A stretch of 31,261 nt of DNA from the NCBI RefSeq assembly GCF_046542825.1, contig NZ_JBKHAQ010000024.1:1-31261 (forward strand), in the 5' to 3' direction. The stretch comes from Rhodosalinus sp046542825. Lineage in GTDB: Bacteria; Pseudomonadota; Alphaproteobacteria; Rhodobacterales; Rhodobacteraceae. The notes beneath the pieces were generated by a model, which was given only the letters and a program-made list of their open reading frames with translations, had not been told where the DNA came from and did no database searches. Shown here one piece after another: positions 15,712-23,312 of the stretch. The position numbers were made by a program, and so were the translations under genes. Positions within the stretch are counted from its first letter, which is position 1. Each line of letters starts with the position of its first letter.

Positions 15712-16704
15712 TCACCAGACGAAGGCGATCTTGCCGATCTGGCGGCCCTCGGCGAGGCGGGCCTGCGCGGCCTCGATCGTCTCGACCGACAGGCCGCGGA
15801 AGGTTTCGGTCCGCGTGGGCAGGATCTTTCCCGCGTCGCAGAGCCGGGCGACCTGCGCCAGGATGTCGCCCTGCCGGGTCATGTCCGGCGTCTGCCTCAC
15901 CGGCCTTGTGAACATGTATTCCCAGCCGAAGCTCGCGCTTTTCTGGAAGAGCGGCGCGAGGTCGTGCTTTTCCTGTGTGCCCACGATCGAGACGATGCGG
16001 CCCTGCGGCGCCACGAGGCGCGCCATGAGCGGAAAGTAGCGGTCGGTGTCGTGGGCGCAGAGGATGCGGTCGAAGCCGGACTCGGCCATCTCCTCCAGCG
16101 CGGCGTGATCCACCACGTCCGCGGCCCCCATCCGGGTGCACCAGTCGCGGCTTTCGGCGCGCGAGGCGGTGGCGGTCGCCCGGATGCCCGACAGCCGTGC
16201 AAGTTGCAGCGCGACCGAGCCCACCCCGCCTGCGCCGTTGATGACGAGCAGGCGCTGCGGCTGCGGCGTCTCCGACAGGGCCGCGTATCCCAGGCGGTCG
16301 AAGAGCGCCTCCCAGGCGGTGATCGCGGTCAGCGGCAGGGCCGCGGCATCGGCGGAGTCGAGCGACGCGGGCGCCTTCGCGGCGATCCGGTGATCGACAA
16401 GCTGGTGCGTGGCGAAGCTGCCGGGCCGGTCGGCGGCACCGGCGTACCAGACCCGCTCGCCATGGGCGAAGCCCGCGACCTCGCCGCCCTTGGACAGCAC
16501 CTCGCCGCAGGCGTCGAAGCCAAGCGGGCGGGGCGGCGCGTCGGCCGGGATCCGGCCGCGCATCTTGGCGTCCACCGGGTTGAGCGCAGAGGCCTTGACC
16601 CGGATCAGCAGGTCGCGCGGCCCGGGCTCCGGCACCGGGGCCTCGGCGGCCTCGTAACCGCCCTTCGCGGGGTTCCACATCACGGCCTGCATCCGTTCGC
16701 TCAT
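15712..16704 (-). CDS. MDR-superfamily oxidoreductase (zinc-binding alcohol dehydrogenase family / quinone oxidoreductase-like)
   Basis: A 330-aa medium-chain dehydrogenase/reductase. The GroES-like N-terminal domain (VKASALNPVDAKMRGR, LGFDACGEV) is followed by a Rossmann domain with the nucleotide motif INGAGGVGSVALQLARL at about 154-170. The four-cysteine structural zinc lobe of classical ADHs is absent, as in the quinone-oxidoreductase-like branch, so NADPH-dependent reduction of an enone or quinone is more likely than alcohol oxidation. AGGAGGG precedes ATG 16704. It is downstream of the catabolic operon on the same strand but 500 bp away, so membership of that pathway is uncertain. Confidence 0.88.
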   Translation of the reverse strand: MSERMQAVMWNPAKGGYEAAEAPVPEPGPRDLLIRVKASALNPVDAKMRGRIPADAPPRPLGFDACGEVLSKGGEVAGFAHGERVWYAGAADRPGSFATHQLVDHRIAAKAPASLDSADAAALPLTAITAWEALFDRLGYAALSETPQPQRLLVINGAGGVGSVALQLARLSGIRATATASRAESRDWCTRMGAADVVDHAALEEMAESGFDRILCAHDTDRYFPLMARLVAPQGRIVSIVGTQEKHDLAPLFQKSASFGWEYMFTRPVRQTPDMTRQGDILAQVARLCDAGKILPTRTETFRGLSVETIEAAQARLAEGRQIGKIAFVW

Positions 16705-17204
16705 TGCGCGCCCTCCTGCTTCGCGCCCCCTTGTGCGCGCTCGGTCCGCGCTTGCCAAGGGTCGGTGAAGCGCATGGCGCATCCTCAGGACATGGCTGTT
16801 CCGGCCCGACCGGGGCGGGAAACCGACCATGTGAGCGCGCCGTTCGGCCTGCGCGAGCGCGCGGCCGGGGTGCAGGCCGCGGCCCGGATGCAGCCGGGCA
16901 GCGCGGCGAGGCGTATGCCATGCGTTGAGATCCGGCTGGGCACGCGGTCCCCTGTCCTCTTACCCGGCACCGTGAACCCACAGACGAAGCCCGTGAGGCC
17001 CTGCCGTGCAGCGTCGGCCAGAGTGACGGGACGCGCAGCCGCATCCAACACCCGCTTCATTCCGCGGTTTCACCACCAGATCGCGCGCGACGCGCTGCGC
17101 GAGCGGATCACCGGCGTGCATGCCAAGCAGTTCGAGCCGGGGCAGATCATGTCGGCCTTCGGCGTCGCGGACCGGACAGGAGGCCGTGACCGGCCCCGAC
17201 AGGC
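16705..17204. other. 500-bp spacer between the MDR gene and the SDR gene
   Basis: I see no gene that I can support. Open frames exist, including one on the plus strand at about 17060-17190 whose translation looks protein-like (ARDALRERITGVHAKQFEPG) and may be a gene remnant, but it has no family signature. The sequence AAACCGACCATGTG at about 16821-16834 repeats the left part of the palindrome upstream of the P450. No terminator is clear for the operon ending at 17205. Confidence 0.45.
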
Positions 17205-17930
17205 TCAGAGCGTGATCGTGCCCACGCTCGCCCCGCCGCAGACGTAAAGCACCTGGCCCGTCACGAAGCCGGAGGCCGGATCGCAGAAGAACAGGAAGGC
17301 GTTCGTCACGTCGGCGGGCTGGCCGAGGCGCCCCACGGGGATCGCCTGCGCGAGCTTCGCCTCGCGCTCGGATCCCTTCTCGACGATGCCCCAGAAGTTG
17401 TCGGTCCGAATCGGGCCGGGGGCCACGACGTTGACGGTGATGCCGTACGGCGCAAGCTCCAGCGCCCAGGTGCGGGCCATGCCCACCATCCCCGCCTTGG
17501 TCGCGGAATAGGCGGTGCGCGTGGGCACGCCCAGCGCCGCGCGCGAGCCGTTGAAGAGCACCCGCCCGAAGCCGCGCGCCTTCATCGCGGGAAGCGCGGC
17601 CTGCAGGAGCGTGAGCGCCGCGCCGAGGTGGAGTTGCGCCAGCCCCGCGATGTCCTCGGGCGTCGCCTCCTCCACGAGGTTCGGCCAGATGAGGCCAGCG
17701 TTGTGGACGAGGTGCGTGATCTCGTGGCGCGCGGTCACCTCGCCAGCCGCCTCCTTCACCGCCTTGGGGTCGAGGAGGTCCACCTCGACCTGTTCCAGCC
17801 GCTCGTGGGTCCAGTCGCCCCTGTGGCGGGCCATGGAGACGACCCGATAACCCCGGTCGAGCAGCGCGTGCGCCAGATCGGCGCCGATCCCCTTCGAGCC
17901 GCCGGTGATGAGCGCGGTGTAATCGGTCAT
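17205..17930 (-). CDS. SDR family NAD(P)-dependent oxidoreductase
   Basis: A 241-aa classical short-chain dehydrogenase with an intact active site: cofactor motif TGGSKGIG (residues 9-16), NAG (77-79), catalytic S129 (FNGSRAAL) and Y141-x3-K145 (YSATK). The C-terminal GFVTGQVLYVCGG is typical of the FabG-like group. It would interconvert a hydroxyl and a keto group with NAD(P)H. The ATG overlaps the stop of the cyclase gene (ATGA) and has AGGAGG 5 nt upstream, so it is the last gene of the operon. It contrasts with the fused SDR domain at 18804-20051, which has lost these residues. Confidence 0.93.
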   Translation of the reverse strand: MTDYTALITGGSKGIGADLAHALLDRGYRVVSMARHRGDWTHERLEQVEVDLLDPKAVKEAAGEVTARHEITHLVHNAGLIWPNLVEEATPEDIAGLAQLHLGAALTLLQAALPAMKARGFGRVLFNGSRAALGVPTRTAYSATKAGMVGMARTWALELAPYGITVNVVAPGPIRTDNFWGIVEKGSEREAKLAQAIPVGRLGQPADVTNAFLFFCDPASGFVTGQVLYVCGGASVGTITL

Positions 17931-18706
17931 GCCGCCTCCTTCGGGATAAGGGCCAGCACGCGCAGCGGGCTGCCGGTGCCGCCCCTGATCTTGAGCGGCG
18001 GCGCGATGAGCATGGCACCCGTGGGCGGCAGCCGGTCGAGGTTGCAAAGGCATTGCAGACCGTATTTGCCCGCCCCGTGAAGGTAGAAATGCGCCGGGAA
18101 GGGCGGGTCGTAATGCGCCCCCTGGCCTGCGTCGGTGCCCACCGTCTCGACCCCGAAGCCGCGGATGTCGCGCGCGACGAGCGTCTTGACCGCCTCGGGC
18201 GTGGGGCCGGGGGAATGCGCCCCGTCCTCGCGCAGGTTGAGGTAGTCGGCGCCCGAGCGCTTCGACCAGTCGGTGCGCATCAGCACCCATGCGCCGGACG
18301 GGATGGGGCCATGCGCCGCCTCCCAGGCCTCGATGATCTCACGCGTGAGCTCGAAGTTGTCGTCCTGCGCCGCGCCCTCGGAACAGTCGATCACAACCAC
18401 GGGACCGATCAGCGCCTCGGGCGGGATCTCGTCCACATGGCCGTGGGGAATGTCGCGCCCCGAGACCCAGTGCACCGGCGCGTCGAAATGGGTGCCGGTG
18501 TGCTCGTTCATCGAGATATGGTGCCACTTCCACGCCGGGCCGCGATGGTCGTAGGCCGAGACCTCCTCCATCCGGAAGCGGCCGCATTGGCCGAACTCGG
18601 GCGGCAGCACGATGACCGGGAAATCCGGGTCGAGCCGATGGGTCAGGTCCACCACCTCCACCGCGCCGGTGGCGAGGGCGGCGGCGAGCTGATCGAGAAC
18701 GCTCAT
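17927..18706 (-). CDS. Cyclase family protein (kynurenine formamidase-like metal hydrolase)
   Basis: A 259-aa member of the Cyclase (PF04199) family. The metal-binding signature HxGTHxDxPxH is complete: H69, H73, D75 and H79 in HTGTHFDAPVHW. Family members hydrolyse amides, lactones or formyl groups (kynurenine formamidase, isatin hydrolase) or act in polyketide cyclisation. In a ring-oxygenation operon, hydrolytic opening of a lactone or cyclic intermediate is a reasonable guess only. GGAGG precedes ATG 18706. The gene is 97 bp downstream of the DUF35-SDR gene; that gap is mostly repeat copy B. Confidence 0.9.
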   Translation of the reverse strand: MSVLDQLAAALATGAVEVVDLTHRLDPDFPVIVLPPEFGQCGRFRMEEVSAYDHRGPAWKWHHISMNEHTGTHFDAPVHWVSGRDIPHGHVDEIPPEALIGPVVVIDCSEGAAQDDNFELTREIIEAWEAAHGPIPSGAWVLMRTDWSKRSGADYLNLREDGAHSPGPTPEAVKTLVARDIRGFGVETVGTDAGQGAHYDPPFPAHFYLHGAGKYGLQCLCNLDRLPPTGAMLIAPPLKIRGGTGSPLRVLALIPKEAA

Positions 18707-18730
18707 GCCAGCCTCCGCGGGGTGCCGTGG

Positions 18731-18788
18731 CGCTCATCGGCCCTCGCGGGCCTCTTCGCGAGAAGCGCCCGCAAGGGCGCGCCGAGCG
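18731..18788 (+). repeat. 58-bp multi-hairpin repeat, copy B (most regular copy)
   Basis: The ends CGCTC (18731-18735) and GAGCG (18784-18788) pair and enclose three hairpins in a row: GGCCC-TCGC-GGGCC (18739-18752), CTTC-GCGA-GAAG (18754-18765) and GCGCCC-GCAA-GGGCGC (18765-18780). Two loops are GNRA tetraloops. Copy C (30781-30842, inverted) matches at about 54 of 58 positions with four single-base insertions; copy A (3666-3725, inverted) is more diverged. It divides the catabolic operon after the DUF35-SDR gene. Confidence 0.85.
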
Positions 18789-18803
18789 TCGCGCGCAAGG
18801 TGC

Positions 18804-20051
18804 TCATGCCCCTTCCCCCCTGATCTCGCGGTCCAGCACGGCAGGGTCGCGGCGCCAGCGTTCCGCGATATCCTTCGCCACGTCGCCGCAGAAGACCTCC
18901 TCCAGCCCGCGCTCGAGGCCGTCCACCACGCTGCGCGCCAGCGCCTTCGGCGCGACCTTGGGCGGCGGCAGACCCTGGTGCCAGTCGTCCTCCGTGTGCC
19001 CCGAATAGACGCAGATCACCCGCAGGCCCGCCTCCGCGACTTCGGCCCGGAGCGTCTGCGCCACCGAGCGCGCCGCCGCCTGGCTGGCGCAGAAGGCGCC
19101 GAAGCGCGGGTCGGGCGTGAGCGCGTAGGCCGAGAGCAGCGTGACGAAGGCGGCGGCGGAATTGATCCCGTCCGCCGTGCGCGCAGCCATGACCGGCCCA
19201 AAGGCCTGCGCCAGCCGCATCAGGCCCAGCGTGTTCACATCCATCGCCTCTCGGGCGTGGATCGTGTCCTGTCCCAGGATGCCGCCGGGACGCAGGAAGC
19301 GGGCGGTATTGATCAGGATGTCGGTCTTGCCGCCGATCTCGCCCGCCGCCGTCTTCAGACTGTCGGGATCGGTGACGTCGAGCTTCATCAGGGTCACGTC
19401 CTCGTGCCCCTCGAAACGCGCACGGCCCGGCCAGCGCCGCCAGGATTCCGGCTCGCCCAGGAAGACGTGCGCGGCGCCGGCGGCCAGCAGCGCCTCGACC
19501 AGCGGCGCGGCCACCTCTGACCGAGCGTCTGTCACCAGCACGCGGCGGTGCTTCACATGGGTGCCCATGGCGCGGGTCATCGGGTCGTCCTCCATCGCTG
19601 CGCTCCCCCGTTCCGGCAGGGCCACCAGCACCCCCTGCCCCGCCCGGTCGAGGCGGAGCGACAGGCGCACGCGGTCGCCGCGCCCGACCTCGCCATGCAG
19701 GTGCACCGCGGCCACCGGCCCCGCGTCGAGCTTCGCGGTGCCGGTGCGCCAGGGCATGCGTTCGCGGAAATAGGGATCGGGCGAGGCGTGGATGCGCGTC
19801 TCGGCAAGGATTTGCGCAGCCGGATCCGTGTCACGCCACTCCAGCCGCACGGACAGGCAGGCGTGGCAGGCATCGCGGGGGGGATACTGTACCGACCCGC
19901 AGGCGGCGCAGTGCTGAAGCACGAAGCGCCCCTCGGCGGCGGCGACCGCGAGGCTCAGCGTGGCGCGCGACCGCGGCAGCGGCGGCAGCGTGGGCACGCG
20001 GCTGCGCTGCTGCGGGTCCTTCTTGCGCGGTTTCGGGAGCGGCTCTGTCAT
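18804..20051 (-). CDS. DUF35 (Zn-ribbon/OB-fold) protein fused to a degenerate SDR domain
   Basis: A 415-aa two-domain protein. Residues about 35-150 are a DUF35 unit with rubredoxin-like zinc cysteines C48/C51 and C62/C65 (HCAACG, CHACL, with the YPPRD between them), followed by an OB-fold. Residues about 168-400 follow the SDR fold in length and pattern but lack its catalytic equipment. The glycine-rich TGxxxGxG is TDARSEVA (174-181), NAG is NTA (248-250), and YxxxK is F320-C-A-S-Q324; S307 remains. DUF35 proteins are normally separate partners of thiolase-like enzymes, and the gene before this one is exactly such an enzyme, overlapping by 4 bases. The SDR half may be a structural or CoA/protein-binding module. 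ATG 20051 is within the thiolase stop. Confidence 0.88.
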   Translation of the reverse strand: MTEPLPKPRKKDPQQRSRVPTLPPLPRSRATLSLAVAAAEGRFVLQHCAACGSVQYPPRDACHACLSVRLEWRDTDPAAQILAETRIHASPDPYFRERMPWRTGTAKLDAGPVAAVHLHGEVGRGDRVRLSLRLDRAGQGVLVALPERGSAAMEDDPMTRAMGTHVKHRRVLVTDARSEVAAPLVEALLAAGAAHVFLGEPESWRRWPGRARFEGHEDVTLMKLDVTDPDSLKTAAGEIGGKTDILINTARFLRPGGILGQDTIHAREAMDVNTLGLMRLAQAFGPVMAARTADGINSAAAFVTLLSAYALTPDPRFGAFCASQAAARSVAQTLRAEVAEAGLRVICVYSGHTEDDWHQGLPPPKVAPKALARSVVDGLERGLEEVFCGDVAKDIAERWRRDPAVLDREIRGEGA

Positions 20052-21211
20052 GCGCCCTCCAGCACCGCGGCGGCGGAACAGACGCCGCGGTCGTAGTTCA
20101 CCATCCCGAAGCCCGACACGCAGGCGCGGCGCGCGCCCGCCACCTGGGTCGGCCCGGCCTGCCCCGTCACCTGCCGCAGCGCCTCGACAAGGCCGAGGTA
20201 GCCGCCTGCGGCGCCCGCCTGCCCCACCGAGAGCTGCCCGCCGGAGGTGTTGTGCGGGAAATCGCCCGCGACGGTCAGGTCGCGGGACCGCACGAACGCG
20301 GCGCCCGCGCCCTTGTCGCAGAAGCCCAGGTCCTCGACCTGCATCATCGAGATCACGGGGTAGTCGTCGTAGGTCTGGAGCAGGTCCATGTCCTCGGGTC
20401 CCAGCCCCGCCATCTCCCAGAACTCGTTCACGTCCACCGCCCAGCCGCCGCGCAACTGGATCGGGTCCTCGGGGAAGGCATTGTGGCGCTCGATGGTGGA
20501 GCGCAGGCGCGCGAAAGGAAGCCCGCGCCGCGCCGCCTCCTCCGCCCGCAGGACGAGAAAGGCCTCGGCCCCCGCACAGGGCATCACGCAGTCGAAGAGC
20601 GCGATGGGCTCGGCGATGGGGCGCGCGTTCAGATAGGCGTCGAGGGTCAGGGGCGACTTCATCAGCGCGTCGGGGTTCCTCAGGGCATTCTCGCGCTGCG
20701 CCACGGCGATACGGCCGAAGTCCGCGCGCGTGGCGCCGTATTCGGCCATGTAGGCATCCATGATGAGCGCGAAGATCGCGTTCGGCCCGCCGTAGCCGTA
20801 GGGATAGGCCGCGTCCTGGCTGAAGCGCGAGAAGGACGAGAGCAGCCGCCGGAAGCTGTCGATTCGGTTCATGTCGCCCGCGACACAGGCCACGATATCG
20901 GCGTCGCCGGCCTGCACCGCGCGCGCGGCGCGGCGCGCGGCCACGACACCGCTCGCCCCGCCCATCGGGATCGTGTCGAGCCATCGGACGGTGAAGCCCA
21001 GATGCTGCGCCAGCCCCACCGGCGTGTCGGGAAAGAGCGTGAAGGACGAGACGGACAGCCCGTCCACCTCCTCTTTCCGCAGTCCCGCCGCGTCCAGCGC
21101 CGCCTTCAGCCCTCGCGCGATCCACCAGTGCGCGGTCTCCTGGCTGTAGCGGACGTAAGGCACCGTGACGGGCGCGGTCAGCACCACGCCGTCGTAGGGC
21201 GCGCGCCTCAT
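20048..21211 (-). CDS. Thiolase-like protein without the nucleophilic cysteine (possible aldolase, DUF35 partner)
   Basis: A 387-aa thiolase-superfamily protein of the SCP-x/lipid-transfer type. The second-half signatures are clear: LFDCVMPCAGAEAF, a TYDDYPVI segment, VEDLGFCDKGAGAAFV, NTSGGQLSVGQAG and RRACVSGFGMVNYDRG. Where canonical thiolases have C-A/G-S-G, this protein reads G85-A-S-G (IPMGGASGVV), so no acyl-cysteine can form. The usual GH near the C-terminus is GQ. Cys-less thiolase-like proteins paired with DUF35 partners include the Ltp2-type retro-aldolases of steroid side-chain degradation. A similar C-C bond cleavage on a CoA ester is therefore plausible, though unproven. Start and stop both overlap neighbours by 4 bases. 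Confidence 0.88.
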   Translation of the reverse strand: MRRAPYDGVVLTAPVTVPYVRYSQETAHWWIARGLKAALDAAGLRKEEVDGLSVSSFTLFPDTPVGLAQHLGFTVRWLDTIPMGGASGVVAARRAARAVQAGDADIVACVAGDMNRIDSFRRLLSSFSRFSQDAAYPYGYGGPNAIFALIMDAYMAEYGATRADFGRIAVAQRENALRNPDALMKSPLTLDAYLNARPIAEPIALFDCVMPCAGAEAFLVLRAEEAARRGLPFARLRSTIERHNAFPEDPIQLRGGWAVDVNEFWEMAGLGPEDMDLLQTYDDYPVISMMQVEDLGFCDKGAGAAFVRSRDLTVAGDFPHNTSGGQLSVGQAGAAGGYLGLVEALRQVTGQAGPTQVAGARRACVSGFGMVNYDRGVCSAAAVLEGA

Positions 21212-22836
21212 GCCGCGGTCCGTTTCTTGAGCGGGCGCAGGTCGTGGGTGGCGGGATCGGAGAGCAGTTCGGCCGCCTGCGTCTTGAGGGCGCCGCGCTG
21301 GATCTTCTGTGTGGCGGTCAGCGGCAGGGCGTCCACGAAGGCGATGTAGCCTGGCGCCTTGTAGTAGGCGAGGCGTGTCAGGCACCATTCGGTGATCTCG
21401 CGCGCGAGCGACGCGTCGCCCTGCCCCTCGACCACCAGCATGGCAAGAACCTCGTCGCCGCGCAACTCGTCCGGCACGGCGGCCACGCCCGCGGCCCTGA
21501 TCGCCGGATGGCGCATCAGCGCGCTTTCCACCTCGACGGCGGCGATGTTCTCGCCCGAGCGGCGGATCACGTTCTTCTTGCGGTCCACGAAGAAGACGCT
21601 GCCATCCGCCTCCTGCCGCACGACGTCGCCGGTGTGGAACCAGCCGCCCTCCCAGACCTCGGCCGTGGCCTGCGGGTTCCTGAAGTACTCGGTGAAGAAG
21701 CCGAAGCGCGGGTCCGCGCCCGCGCGGCGCACCAGCAGTTCCCCGGGCTGGCCGGTGGCCGCGTCAGTCCCTGCATCGTCCACGATGCGCAGTTCCATGT
21801 AGGGCTCGGGGCGGCCGAGGCAGCTTTCGCCCACGCGGCGCGGCTCGCGGTTGTTGGTGAGGCCCGCGGCGCAGCCCGTCTCGGTCATCGCCCAGCCCTC
21901 GACCAGCGGAAAGCCGAAGCGTTCCTCGAAGGGGGCGTGCAGCTTGGGGTCCACCCCCGCGCCGAAGCCGAAGCGCACCTGATGGTCGCGGTCGGCCGGG
22001 GACGGCTCGGCCTGCATCAGGATCGATGGGATCACGCCCAGGTAGTGCAGGCAGGTCGCCCGGCTTTCGCGGACCGAGGCCCACCAGCTTCGCGGGTGGA
22101 AGCGGTCCAGCACGATCAGGCAGCCGCCCACCGCGACCATCGCCATGAAGGAGGCGGCCATCGCGTTCATGTGAAAGACCGGCAGCGGCGTCAGCATCCG
22201 CTCGCCCTCGTGGCCGAGCGCGCAGAGCCCGCCCGCCTCCTCGTACCAGCGGCCGCACTGCAGGTAGTAGGTGTTGTTCAGCACGCAGCCCTTGGGCTGT
22301 CCGGTGGTGCCCGAGGTGTAGAGCAGCGCCGCCTCGGCCTCCTGCGGCGGGCCGTCGCGCAGCGCGATGCGGCCGCCCTCGCGCGGCGCGGGCAGCGGGT
22401 CGCCGGGCGCGATGACGGCAAGCTCCACGTCCGCCTCGCGCGCGGCGCCGCGCAGGTCCTCGACCCGGTCGGGGACCGAGACCACGAGCACCGGCTCGGC
22501 GTTGCCCATCATGTAGGCCTGCTCGGCGGTGCGAAGGTCCGGGTTGAGCGGCACGATGGAGGCGCCGATGCGGTTGAGCGCGAGGAACCACAGGAAAAAG
22601 GCCGGCCGGTTCCCCAGCAGGACCATGACGCGATGGCCCGCGCCGTAGCCCGCCGCCTCAAGCCGCGCGGCCAGCGCCTCGACCTCTTGCAGGGCGGCAG
22701 CGTAGGCGATCTCGCCCGCCTCGATGCCGTAGACCTGCGCCGTCTCCGGCAGCACCTGAAGAAAGGGACGGTCGGGCCAGCGCCTCGCGCTGTCCTCGAA
22801 GGCGGCGAAGACGGTGGGCGTATCGGCGGCGATCAC
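21208..22836 (-). CDS. Acyl-CoA ligase (AMP-binding, ANL superfamily)
   Basis: A 542-aa adenylate-forming enzyme. The P-loop A3 YTSGTTGQPKG is at residues 173-183, A5 EGWAMTETG in the middle, A7 GWFHTGD and A8 DRKKNVIRRSGENIAAVEVE follow, and the C-terminal catalytic lysine is about K511 (TATQKIQRG). It activates a carboxylic acid as acyl-AMP and transfers it to CoA. The closest type is the crotonobetaine/long-chain/aryl-acid ligase group, but substrate cannot be assigned. The start is a GTG that overlaps the beta-subunit stop (GTGA). It is the enzyme expected to feed the downstream thiolase-like step. Confidence 0.93.
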   Translation of the reverse strand: MIAADTPTVFAAFEDSARRWPDRPFLQVLPETAQVYGIEAGEIAYAAALQEVEALAARLEAAGYGAGHRVMVLLGNRPAFFLWFLALNRIGASIVPLNPDLRTAEQAYMMGNAEPVLVVSVPDRVEDLRGAAREADVELAVIAPGDPLPAPREGGRIALRDGPPQEAEAALLYTSGTTGQPKGCVLNNTYYLQCGRWYEEAGGLCALGHEGERMLTPLPVFHMNAMAASFMAMVAVGGCLIVLDRFHPRSWWASVRESRATCLHYLGVIPSILMQAEPSPADRDHQVRFGFGAGVDPKLHAPFEERFGFPLVEGWAMTETGCAAGLTNNREPRRVGESCLGRPEPYMELRIVDDAGTDAATGQPGELLVRRAGADPRFGFFTEYFRNPQATAEVWEGGWFHTGDVVRQEADGSVFFVDRKKNVIRRSGENIAAVEVESALMRHPAIRAAGVAAVPDELRGDEVLAMLVVEGQGDASLAREITEWCLTRLAYYKAPGYIAFVDALPLTATQKIQRGALKTQAAELLSDPATHDLRPLKKRTAA

Positions 22837-23312
22837 GGCAGCAACTGGATGTTGCCGAAGGCCGCGTCGCAGTTCAGCAGATCGACGCGCTTGTTGGCGA
22901 TCCGCAAGCGCCCCTCCACCTGCCGAAGCTCGTGCCGGGCGGTGAGGGCGAGGAGTTGCTGCTCGTCGAGCCGCGTCTCGACGTAATGCATGGGCGTGGT
23001 CACCACGTATTCGCCCGCCTCTCCGTCCATCCTGTCGATGTAGGGGCGCGAGAGGACATGGTGGCAGCGGCTTTTGGGCTTCTGGCTGAAGGTGCGCGCG
23101 CCGGTCAGCCGCTGCACCCGCAGCTTCAGCATGAAGATGTCCTCGTACATCAGCGAGGTGACGTGGACGGGATCCTCCTGCTTCCAGTCCAGCGGCATCC
23201 AGTAGTGCCCGTCCGGCAACCAGAGGTCGAGCCACTCGTCCCAGCGGCCCTCGTCCAGCATCCGCGCCTCGTCGTAGACGAAGTCGATCAGGTCGTCGCG
23301 CGTCACGCTCAT
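22833..23312 (-). CDS. Aromatic-ring-hydroxylating dioxygenase beta subunit
   Basis: A 159-aa protein of the ring-hydroxylating dioxygenase beta (SnoaL/NTF2-like) family. Typical pattern is present: LIDFVYDEARMLDEGRWDEWLDLW near the N-terminus, YWMPLDW, RVQRLTGARTFSQKPKSRCHHV, and the C-terminal GRLRIANKRVDLLNCD. Beta subunits have no cofactor and build the alpha3beta3 oxygenase. The ATG sits in the stop codon of the alpha gene and the stop overlaps the ligase start, so stoichiometric coupled expression is likely. Confidence 0.94.
   Translation of the reverse strand: MSVTRDDLIDFVYDEARMLDEGRWDEWLDLWLPDGHYWMPLDWKQEDPVHVTSLMYEDIFMLKLRVQRLTGARTFSQKPKSRCHHVLSRPYIDRMDGEAGEYVVTTPMHYVETRLDEQQLLALTARHELRQVEGRLRIANKRVDLLNCDAAFGNIQLLP

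Noticed and set aside
16821..16834. AAACCGACCATGTG as a second full operator upstream of the MDR gene
   Set aside because: Only the left half of the palindrome is present, and a 14-base match between two places in 31 kb can be chance. Kept only as a remark.
16785..17060. 91-codon minus-strand frame starting MKRVLDAAARPV
   Set aside because: No family signature, no ribosome-binding site, and a composition that becomes Arg/Ala-rich noise.
18804..21125. A single 773-codon open frame on the minus strand that covers the DUF35-SDR gene and runs on through most of the thiolase-like gene
   Set aside because: Upstream of 20051 this frame gives low-complexity Arg/Gly/Ala sequence, while the true thiolase-like protein is in another frame. 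ATG 20051 at the stop overlap is the natural start.
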